Assembly (NCBI GenBank): GCA_038325765.1
Contig: JBBQJI010000037.1
Location: 1 to 64,000, forward strand
Origin: Xiheibacterium sp038325765
GTDB taxonomy: Bacteria; Myxococcota_A; Polyangia; Nannocystales; Nannocystaceae
Length of the DNA: 64,000 nt
Direction: 5' to 3'
Below the pieces are notes generated by a model, which saw nothing but the letters and a program-made list of their open reading frames with translations, was not told where the DNA came from and made no database searches. Position numbers and translations under genes: made by a program. This document shows positions 27,363 through 34,383 of this stretch, piece after piece (position 1 is the first letter of the stretch; the number at the start of each line of letters is the position of its first letter).

Positions 27363-28002
27363 GCAGCGCGAAGACCAGTTTGTTCTCACCGGCGTTCGCC
27401 GAAAGGCCCGCGGCGACGCCGACGAAGTACAGCGTGTGCCCGGCAGAGCGGTGGGTCATGCGCAGCGCGCCGGTGCTCTGCTCGATCGCGGTCGCCGAGG
27501 CCACCGCGCCGCGGTAGGTGCCGTCGATCTGCTCCACCGCGGGCAGCCCGCTGGCCAGCACCACGCCCCAACTCGCCGAGCCCCCGACCTGGGCGCCGAT
27601 GCTGGTCGACTCGAGCTCGAAGCTGCGGTCGGCCTCGATGCCGGCGAAGCGGATCGTGCCGTCGCCGCGGGCGATCTTCACCACCAGCCCGCCCTCGCCG
27701 TAGCGATAGACACCGACAGCCTGCACGCCGGTGTGTGCGAGCACCGCGGCGAAGTCGGGCGAGGCGAGCAACGCGTCGAGCTTCTCGCGCAGCTCGACTC
27801 TCTGGGTGGCCGAGATCGACAGCCGCGTCGAGAGCTCCTGGACGTTCGTGCGAATGGTCGCGGCGTCGAGGCGCGCGGAGATTGCGGTCTGGGTCGCCCC
27901 AGAGGCCCCGGAGGGTGCACGAGGGGGCGGGGAGCCGTGCCCGCAGGCGCACGCGAGCAGCGTGGTGAGCAGCAGGGCACGCGGGGAGACGCGGACGATC
28001 AT
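27358..28002 (-). CDS. Lipoprotein, possibly related to SYLF/Ysc84-type domains
   Basis: 214 residues from the ATG at 28002. Signal ALLLTTLLACAC with lipobox Cys, then a Pro/Ser/Gly linker (to about residue 38). Residues 38-95 are helical (IRTNVQELSTRLSISATQRVELREKLDALL). The C-terminal half is beta-rich and Gly-rich (VGVYRYGEGGLVVKIARGDG, STSIGAQVGGSASWGVVLASG, TLYFVGVAAGLSANAG). The pattern of a small exported domain with VGVYR and repeated GxxxG-like strands loosely recalls SYLF lipid-binding domains, but hallmark residues are not certain. Upstream in-frame codons to 28038 precede the signal and are not used. Start of an isolated gene, convergent to phosphofructokinase. Confidence 0.7.
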   Translation of the reverse strand: MIVRVSPRALLLTTLLACACGHGSPPPRAPSGASGATQTAISARLDAATIRTNVQELSTRLSISATQRVELREKLDALLASPDFAAVLAHTGVQAVGVYRYGEGGLVVKIARGDGTIRFAGIEADRSFELESTSIGAQVGGSASWGVVLASGLPAVEQIDGTYRGAVASATAIEQSTGALRMTHRSAGHTLYFVGVAAGLSANAGENKLVFALR

Positions 28003-28053
28003 CGCGGCGGAGGATAGCAGCTGGGATCGCGGCGGCACGGACCGGGCCGGCGC

Positions 28054-29553
28054 TCAGGACCGCTGCGGCGCGCCGTCGTCGGCGTAGGTCACCCGCGACA
28101 GCCGCAGATCATTGCGGAACACCACCGGCTTGTGGATGCTCGTGCCCATCAGCATGCGCACGCAGTCCTGCAGGCCCTCGGTGACCGCGGGATGGGGGTG
28201 CAGCAGCTCCGCGAGCTCGCGGACCGATCGGCCCGACTGCATCATCAGTGACACCGCCTCGAGCGTGGTCGATGCGTGGACACCGAGGGCGCGCACGCCG
28301 AGGATGCGCATCTCGTCGTCGTCGGTGACGAGGACCTTCACGAATCCGTCGGTCGCGCGCATGGCGATGGCGCGGTTGACCAGGCTGTAGTTGTACACCG
28401 CCACGCGGTAGGGGATGCGCCGCTTCTGCGCGTCCTGCTCGTTGAGCCCGATCGCGGCGACCTCGGGATCCAAGAACATGATCGTGGACAGGTTGTCGTA
28501 CGACAGCGGCTGGGTCGTCGCGCCGCAGATGCGCTCGATGGCGTGGCGCCCCTCGATCTCGCCGATGCTGACCAGGGCGATGTCGAGGGTGACATCGCCG
28601 GTGGCCCAGATGTGCGGCACGGTCGTCTGCGTGTCCTCGACGACGATCTGGCCCTGCGGCCCGAGCTCGACCCCCGCCGCGCCGAGATCGAGGGAGCCGG
28701 CGTTGGGCTCGCGGCCCACCGAGATCAGGGCCTTCTCGACGCGGATGGTCTCGCGCCCGCCCGTCGCATGCTCGATCGTGTACTCGACCCCGTCGTCGAC
28801 CCGGTGCATCGACACCAACGTGGCGCGGTGATGGATCGTCACGCCCTTACGCTCGAGGTTGTTCGAGCACAGCCGAGACACGTCGGGGTCTTCGAAGGGC
28901 AGGATGCGCTCGGCACGGTCGACGAGGTAGACCTTGGTCTGTCCGAAGTTGGCGAAGACAGTCGCGTACTCGCAGCCGACCACGCCGGCGCCGACGACCA
29001 CCAAGCTCTTGGGGAATCGCGATACCGACTCGATGTGGTCGGAGGTCATGATCGCCCCGCCGTCGACGTCGATGCCGGGCAGCATCCGCGGACGCGATCC
29101 GGTGGCGACGACGTAGTGCTCGGATCGCACCGTGCGGCTCTCGCCCGACACGGTGTCCTCGACCACCAAAGTGTGCGCATCGGTGAAGCGGGCCTGGCCG
29201 TGCAGCCAGGTGATCGCACCGGGGTGGCCGGGCAGCGGCTGGGCGAGCTCGCGCAGCTGGCGGGTGATGTGCTCGACCTTGGCGTCCGTCGCCTGTCGCA
29301 CCGCCTCGCAGACCGCCTCGTAGCGGACTTCGACGCCGGTGGCCGTGAAGCCGCGGTCGCGGCGGGTGGCGCCGCGGTAGTCGCGGGACAGCTCCCACAT
29401 CGTCTTCGACGACAGCGCGCCGTTGTGGACCCCCGCGCCGCCGACACGGGCGCGCTCTACGAGGCACACCCGCTTGCCGAAGTCCCACGCGCGCATGGTC
29501 GCGGCGAAGCCGGACGGGCCGCCGCCGATGACGGTGATGTCGAAGTCGGTCAT
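28054..29553 (-). CDS. Flavoprotein of the dihydrolipoamide dehydrogenase / soluble transhydrogenase type lacking the redox cysteines
   Basis: 499 residues from the ATG at 29553. FAD-binding VIGGGPSGFAA (8-18), a second Rossmann motif VVVGAGVVGCEYA, ATGD near the C-terminal half and the dimer-interface HPHPAVTEG with the His-Glu pair are all present. The CxxxxC disulfide site (GG-x-C-x4-C-xx-SK) reads GGAGVHNGALSSK (38-50): Gly41 and Ala46 replace both cysteines. Soluble transhydrogenase SthA lacks the second Cys only. A lipoamide reductase is therefore unlikely; NAD(P) transhydrogenase or another hydride transfer through FAD is plausible. An XRE regulator gene lies 96 bp upstream on the same strand and may control it. 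Confidence 0.85.
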   Translation of the reverse strand: MTDFDITVIGGGPSGFAATMRAWDFGKRVCLVERARVGGAGVHNGALSSKTMWELSRDYRGATRRDRGFTATGVEVRYEAVCEAVRQATDAKVEHITRQLRELAQPLPGHPGAITWLHGQARFTDAHTLVVEDTVSGESRTVRSEHYVVATGSRPRMLPGIDVDGGAIMTSDHIESVSRFPKSLVVVGAGVVGCEYATVFANFGQTKVYLVDRAERILPFEDPDVSRLCSNNLERKGVTIHHRATLVSMHRVDDGVEYTIEHATGGRETIRVEKALISVGREPNAGSLDLGAAGVELGPQGQIVVEDTQTTVPHIWATGDVTLDIALVSIGEIEGRHAIERICGATTQPLSYDNLSTIMFLDPEVAAIGLNEQDAQKRRIPYRVAVYNYSLVNRAIAMRATDGFVKVLVTDDDEMRILGVRALGVHASTTLEAVSLMMQSGRSVRELAELLHPHPAVTEGLQDCVRMLMGTSIHKPVVFRNDLRLSRVTYADDGAPQRS

Positions 29554-29580
29554 CCGCCTGCGAGCATACGATCGCAGCAC

Positions 29581-29640
29581 ACCGATCGCGCGGGCGGGGC
29601 CGATCGCGCGGGCGGGACCGATCGCGTGGCCAGGGCCGGA
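29581..29640. repeat. Tandem 18-bp units downstream of the XRE gene
   Basis: About 2.7 diverging copies of CCGATCGCGCGGGCGGGR fill the gap between the XRE stop (29650) and the flavoprotein start (29553). Confidence 0.7.
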
Positions 29641-29649
29641 GGCCGCGGT

Positions 29650-30063
29650 TCAGGGCGGCTGGCGGCCGACCACTGCGGTGGCGAGATCGGCGACGAGCTC
29701 GACCTCGCGGGTCGATGCCTTGGCGACGACCGCGTGCAGCCGCGCCCGCGCCGAGACCTCGGCCGAGCGCGGCACGGTCGGCATGTCCGGCAGCAACGAC
29801 GCGATCTGCGTGCCCAGCCCGCCGGCGAGGCGCAGCAGCGTGCGCAGACCGGGGCTGCTGTAGTGGCCGTTCTCGAGGCGAGACACCATGTCGGTGGCGA
29901 TACCCGCCGCGTTGGCGAGCGCCTGCTGGGTGAGCCCACGCTCCTCGCGAAGCGCCCGCACGCGCAAGCCGAGCGCCTGCATGTACGCGCGCTCGTGCAT
30001 CGAGCGCGGCGTCATCTCGTCGTCAGCGTCGGAGAAGTCGTCGTTGCCGCTCGGAGTGACCAT
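29650..30063 (-). CDS. XRE-family DNA-binding regulator
   Basis: 137 residues from the ATG at 30063; an ATG at 30018 would remove 15 N-terminal residues. A typical helix-turn-helix covers about residues 32-87: LGLRVRALREERGLTQQALANAAG, IATDMVSRLENGHYSSPGLRTLLRLAGGLG. The C-terminal 45 residues (SAEVSARARLHAVVAKASTREVELVADLATAVV) are helical and may dimerise. The N-terminus is acidic. It precedes the cysteine-less flavoprotein on the same strand and may regulate it and itself; no operator can be assigned, although the 18-bp repeats between them are candidates. Confidence 0.88.
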   Translation of the reverse strand: MVTPSGNDDFSDADDEMTPRSMHERAYMQALGLRVRALREERGLTQQALANAAGIATDMVSRLENGHYSSPGLRTLLRLAGGLGTQIASLLPDMPTVPRSAEVSARARLHAVVAKASTREVELVADLATAVVGRQPP

Positions 30064-30209
30064 GCTACCGGTGGACGATAGCACGCACGGGCGGATGGCG
30101 GGCGTCGGCCAGCCGAGATGGCGCCACGCGTCACCGCGCGCCTTTCCGCGGCGCGCGGAGCGATCGGGCACCACGCGCCGCTGTACGGGCTGCTACAGTC
30201 GCCGTCCGC

Positions 30210-31688
30210 ATGTTCGAGTCCGCCGAAGTCGATCACGAGCTGAGCAAGGCCGAGTATCAGAGTCTCGAAGAAGATCTGCGCGAGCAGCTGCTGACCGCCC
30301 AGGTGGCGCTGCGCGAGCAGGGCAAGCAGGGGGTGCTGGTGGTGGTCGCCGGCGTCGACGCGGCGGGCAAGAGTGAGACAGTCCAGCTCATCAACACCTG
30401 GCTCGACCCCCGCCGCGTGCACACCTTCGCGTTCGATGCACCCACCGACGAGGAGTGCGATCGACCGGCGCTGTGGCGGTATTGGCGGGTGCTGCCGCCG
30501 CGGGGCGAGGTCGGCATCTTCTTCGACAGCTGGTACAGCCAGCCGATGCGGGCGTTCGTCGACGGCGAGATCGACGGCGCCGAGTACGACCGTGCGCTCG
30601 AGCGGGCGACCCGCTTCGAGCGCATGTTGACCCAAGAGGGCTTCGTGGTCCTCAAGCTGTGGTTTCACATCACCAAGAAGGAGCAGCGCAAGCGGTTGCG
30701 CGCGCTGGAGGCCGACAAGGCCACGCGGTGGCGGGTGACGGCGCAGGACTGGCGGAACTTCGAGCGCTACGGCCAAGTGGTCTCGGCGGCGGCGCGGGCG
30801 GTTCGCGAGAGCAGCACAGACTTCGCACCGTGGTTCGTCGTCCCCGGCAAGGACGAGCGCTATCGGGCGGCGATGGTCGGACGGGTGCTGCTCGACGCGC
30901 TCGTCAACGTCGATGTCGCGGATGCGCCGACCGAGACCGCGCTGCAGCCCCTCGCGCCGCTCGGTGACCACAACGTGCTGCGCGCCTTGGATCTCGACCA
31001 GCAGATCGAGTCCGACGAGTACGCGGCGCAGCTCGAGCACTGTCAGGGGCGCATGGTCAAGGCGCTGCGGCGCACGCGGTTCCGCGATCGCACACTGGTG
31101 GTGGTGTTCGAGGGGGTCGACGCCGCCGGCAAGGGCGGCGCGATCCGACGGGTCACCGCGCCGATCGATCCCCGCCGGTTCCAGGTCGTCGCGACCGCGG
31201 CACCCAACGACGAGGAGCGCGCGCGTCCGTACCTGTGGCGGTTCTGGCGGCACCTCCCGCGGCGCGGCAAGGTCGTCGTATTCGACCGCTCGTGGTACGG
31301 CCGGGTGCTCGTCGAGCGGGTCGAGGGCTACTGCACGACCGCCGACTGGATGCGGGCATATTCCGAGATCAACGACTTCGAGGAGCAACTCGTCGGGCAC
31401 GGGGCGATCATCGTGAAGCTGTGGCTGCAGATCGATCTCGACGAGCAGCTGCGCCGCTTCGAGGCCCGCAAGACCGAGGCCCACAAGCGCCACAAGATCG
31501 GCCCCGACGACTGGCGCAACCGCGAGAAGTGGCCGCGCTACGAGCAGGCGGTGGTCGACATGATCGATCGGACGAGCACCGAGCTCGCGCCGTGGACGCT
31601 GATCGAAGCCCAGGACAAGAGCTTCGCGCGGGTGAAGGTGCTGCGTGTGATCGCCGAGCGCCTCGAGGCTGCGCTCACGTCGCGGTAG
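30210..31688 (+). CDS. pap: Polyphosphate:AMP phosphotransferase (two fused PPK2 domains)
   Basis: 492 residues. Transfers phosphate from polyphosphate to AMP, giving ADP. Two PPK2 domains in tandem each have a Walker A (GVDAAGKSET at about 48-57; EGVDAAGKGGA near 300-310), then a D-W-Y lid/Walker B segment: FFDSWYSQP in the first and FDRSWYGRVLVERVEG in the second. In the second, LPRRGKVVVFDRSWYGR is canonical and catalytic. In the first the S-W-Y-S-Q variant matches the degenerate N-terminal domain of Pap. Cytosolic. Links to energy metabolism during starvation; polyphosphate kinase itself is not in the window. A basic C-terminus ends the protein. Confidence 0.95.
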   Translation: MFESAEVDHELSKAEYQSLEEDLREQLLTAQVALREQGKQGVLVVVAGVDAAGKSETVQLINTWLDPRRVHTFAFDAPTDEECDRPALWRYWRVLPPRGEVGIFFDSWYSQPMRAFVDGEIDGAEYDRALERATRFERMLTQEGFVVLKLWFHITKKEQRKRLRALEADKATRWRVTAQDWRNFERYGQVVSAAARAVRESSTDFAPWFVVPGKDERYRAAMVGRVLLDALVNVDVADAPTETALQPLAPLGDHNVLRALDLDQQIESDEYAAQLEHCQGRMVKALRRTRFRDRTLVVVFEGVDAAGKGGAIRRVTAPIDPRRFQVVATAAPNDEERARPYLWRFWRHLPRRGKVVVFDRSWYGRVLVERVEGYCTTADWMRAYSEINDFEEQLVGHGAIIVKLWLQIDLDEQLRRFEARKTEAHKRHKIGPDDWRNREKWPRYEQAVVDMIDRTSTELAPWTLIEAQDKSFARVKVLRVIAERLEAALTSR

Positions 31689-31703
31689 CGAGACCCCGGG
31701 ACG

Positions 31704-33329
31704 TCACAGCACGAAGCGGTGATCGAGCCGTTGCTCGCGCGCGGCCGCGGGGAACTTGGCGGTGCGCACCGCCGACTCGATGCAACCCGTGCCCGAGGCG
31801 GAGAACGCCCCCTTCACGTCCGCGGCGCTCACCTTGCCCGAGGGCGCGATGACGACGGTGACGGTGACCGTCTCGCCAGGGAAGAGGCCGGCCTGCTTGC
31901 CGCAGGCGCGGACCTTCGACGCGACCTTGCCCAGTCGCGCGACGATGGCCTTGGCAGGGCGCGCGTTGGGCAGCGGCGCGGGGGAGCCGGCGCGGGGCTC
32001 GTCGGGGTCGTCGTCGGCAGGCGCGTCGGGGCCTCCGTCGGCAGGGGCGCCCGTGGCGTCGGCTCCTGTCGCGATGGCGGGCTGCGGCTTCGGCACGGGC
32101 ACGGGCACGGGCTCGGCGAGCGGCGGCGGGTCCAGTGCCATCGGCGGTGCGTCGCGCGTCTCGGCGAGCGCGACTGCGCCCTTCGCCGGCGGCTCGCGCT
32201 CGACCGCGGGATCGCGCGTCGCCCACCAGCCCGCCAGCGCCAGCGCGGGCACGCCGATGCCGAGCCCGGTCCATATCCGCGACCTCGCGCCGCTGCTGCG
32301 TCGGGACAGCCCGCCATCCTCTGAGACGCGCCGCACGGCCGCGGCGAATTCCTCGGCGTCCGCGAACCGCTGGTCGCGATTCTTCGCCAGTGCCCGCATG
32401 GTGAGGGCGTCGAGCTCGGGGCCGATCCCGGCGTCGGGACACGCCGTCGACGGCGGCCGCAACGTGCCGTGGATGTGTTGGTAGAGCACCGCCATCGCGT
32501 TGCTGCCGGCGAAGGGCACCTGACCGGTGAGCATCCGATAGAGGATCACGCCGACGGAGTAGAGGTCGCTGCGGCCGTCGATCTCGGCGCCCGATCCTTG
32601 CTCGGGTGACATGTACTCGGCGGTGCCGACGATCGCCCCGGTGCGCGTGAGTTGCTCGCCCGATCCGCCGTTGTCGCGGAGCTTGGCGATCCCGAAGTCG
32701 ATGATCTTGACGAAGTCGACCCGGCCCTCGCGCTGGGTCATCACGCAGTTGTGGGGCTTGATGTCGCGGTGGACGATGCCGGCGCGGTGGGCAGCGCCCA
32801 GCCCGTCGAGGATCTGCAAGATGATCCCCCGCGCCCGCGACCACGGCAGTCGGCCCTCGCGCTTGAGCAGCCGCGAGAGATCCTCGCCATCGAGGAACTC
32901 CATCACGAAGAACACCAAGCCATCGCTGTCGCCGAAGTCGGTGATGTCGACGACGTTGTCGTGGCGGATCCGCGAGGCGGCGCGGGCCTCTTGCAGGAAC
33001 CGGCTGACGATGCGGGAGCGGCGGATCTGCTCGGGGGCGAGGACCTTGATCGCCACCGGCTTGTCGATGGTGAGGTGCTGGGCGCGGTACACGTCGCCCA
33101 TGCCGCCCTCGCCGATGAGCGCGTCGATGCGGTAGCGATCGGCCAAGATCGTGCCCGCGGCCAGGGTCTCGCGCTCGAACTCCGTCTCGACCGTCTCGTC
33201 GATCGCCGTCCCCGAGCCCGCCGGCTCGCCCACGCCCGAGCTCGCGCGGGCGCCTGGAGTCGGTCCGGTTTCGTGCGTCGGCACGGGCGGTGCACTATAC
33301 GGTGCCGCGGCCGCGGCCGCAGCACCCAT
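31704..33329 (-). CDS. Ser/Thr protein kinase with membrane segment and AgmX/TonB-like C-terminal domain
   Basis: 541 residues from the ATG at 33329. The kinase domain covers about residues 65-330: IGEGGMGDVY (glycine loop), Lys95 (VAIKVL), HRDIKPHN (187-194), DFG (211-213) and a MSPEQ activation end. The activation loop is fairly short. One membrane segment spans about 352-371. An acidic Pro-rich linker (VPVPVPKP) leads to a C-terminal domain of about 85 residues with VRACGKQAGLFPGETVTVTVVI and SGTGCIESAVRTAKFPAA, which resembles the AgmX/PglI C-terminal (TonB-like) fold of myxobacteria. Such domains are periplasmic. The partner of the kinase is not evident. Divergent from a TPR-like membrane protein only 43 bp away, so the two probably share control. 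Confidence 0.92.
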   Translation of the reverse strand: MGAAAAAAAPYSAPPVPTHETGPTPGARASSGVGEPAGSGTAIDETVETEFERETLAAGTILADRYRIDALIGEGGMGDVYRAQHLTIDKPVAIKVLAPEQIRRSRIVSRFLQEARAASRIRHDNVVDITDFGDSDGLVFFVMEFLDGEDLSRLLKREGRLPWSRARGIILQILDGLGAAHRAGIVHRDIKPHNCVMTQREGRVDFVKIIDFGIAKLRDNGGSGEQLTRTGAIVGTAEYMSPEQGSGAEIDGRSDLYSVGVILYRMLTGQVPFAGSNAMAVLYQHIHGTLRPPSTACPDAGIGPELDALTMRALAKNRDQRFADAEEFAAAVRRVSEDGGLSRRSSGARSRIWTGLGIGVPALALAGWWATRDPAVEREPPAKGAVALAETRDAPPMALDPPPLAEPVPVPVPKPQPAIATGADATGAPADGGPDAPADDDPDEPRAGSPAPLPNARPAKAIVARLGKVASKVRACGKQAGLFPGETVTVTVVIAPSGKVSAADVKGAFSASGTGCIESAVRTAKFPAAAREQRLDHRFVL

Positions 33330-33372
33330 CGCGGCTCGACGGCCGGCGCCCCGGGCTCTACGATCGCGCGGT

Positions 33373-34341
33373 ATGTCTCGGGACGGCCAGCGCACGCCTG
33401 CATCGCGAGGGGGGCCTTCGACACCGGGCCGGCGCTGGCCGGCCGTTGCCACGGCGCTGCGCACGTGTGGCGGTTGGGCAGTGGCGCTGTGGCTGTCGCA
33501 CGCGTCGTCGACGGCCCACGCCGCGCCCGCCGCGACCGACGACGTCGGCGCGATGTGGAGCGATGCCAACGCCAAGCTCGCGACCGGGGACTATCCCGCG
33601 GCCATCGAGGGGCTGACGCGGGTGTACGAGACGGTCGCCACCGACCCCGAGGCGCGGGCCCTGCGGATGCGCGTGCGCTTGGCATTGACCGACGCCCATC
33701 GCGGCGCCCACCGCGTCGATGGCAACCCCGAGCACCTCGTCGTCGCGCGCGAGATCCTGCGGGGCGGCATGGGCGAGTTCGGCCCCGCGGACGCCGAGCT
33801 GCGCGTCGTCGCCGAGACAGCGCTCGCAGAACTCGACGCCGAGATCGCGGAGCTCGAGGGCGCCGCGCGGGCGCGCGACCAGGCCGATCGCGATCGGCAG
33901 GCGCAGGCCGCCGCCGAAGCGCGCCGCGCCGCACCGGTCCCTGCCCCCATCGTGGTCCCGGCGCCCATCGAGCCGGTCATCGACGAGGGGGCGCACAAGC
34001 GTCGGAGGCGACTGCTGGTGGTCGCGGGCGTGGGCGGTGGCGTGGGCGCCCTCGGGATCGGGCTGCTCGCGGGTGGGCTCGGATCGGCGGGTTCGTGGGT
34101 GCGCAGGTTCGAGGACGAGCCCGAACGGCGCGATGCCGCCCGCGACGCGATCCGCCGCGGCAATGCGATCGGCATCGCCGGCGCCGTGATCACCGCGGTG
34201 GGTGTCACCACCGTGGCCGTCGCGCTGCCGCTGGCCCGCCGCACCCGCCGCGCCGGCCCCCGCGCCGGCCCCAATGGTGCGGCGCGCGATGTCGGGCTGC
34301 TGATCGGGCCGGGCCGCTTCGGTGTGCGCGCTCGGTTCTGA
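33373..34341 (+). CDS. Putative TPR-like membrane protein divergent from a kinase
   Basis: 322 residues from the ATG at 33373. An Arg-rich N-terminus and a hydrophobic segment (ALRTCGGWAVALWLSHASSTAHA) form a signal peptide. Residues 60-145 have helical repeats with TPR character (WSDANAKLATGDYPAAIEGLTRVYETVATDPEARALRMRVRLALTDAH). A coiled Ala/Glu/Arg stretch (about 145-185) follows, then two hydrophobic segments (about 215-240 and 275-295) and an Arg-rich C-terminal tail. Such proteins are often encoded beside Ser/Thr kinases in myxobacteria. No catalytic residue seen. Function unknown; position next to the kinase suggests a joint role. Confidence 0.72.
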   Translation: MSRDGQRTPASRGGPSTPGRRWPAVATALRTCGGWAVALWLSHASSTAHAAPAATDDVGAMWSDANAKLATGDYPAAIEGLTRVYETVATDPEARALRMRVRLALTDAHRGAHRVDGNPEHLVVAREILRGGMGEFGPADAELRVVAETALAELDAEIAELEGAARARDQADRDRQAQAAAEARRAAPVPAPIVVPAPIEPVIDEGAHKRRRRLLVVAGVGGGVGALGIGLLAGGLGSAGSWVRRFEDEPERRDAARDAIRRGNAIGIAGAVITAVGVTTVAVALPLARRTRRAGPRAGPNGAARDVGLLIGPGRFGVRARF

Positions 34342-34345
34342 CGAT

Positions 34346-34361
34346 CGCGGATCTCCCCGCG
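34346..34361 (+). terminator. Weak hairpin after the TPR-like gene
   Basis: A 5-bp stem CGCGG / CCGCG with loop ATCTCC begins five bases after the TGA at 34341. No T-run. Could mark the transcript end between convergent genes. Confidence 0.25.
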
Positions 34362-34383
34362 CGGTTGAAGTCGTGCTGCGAGG

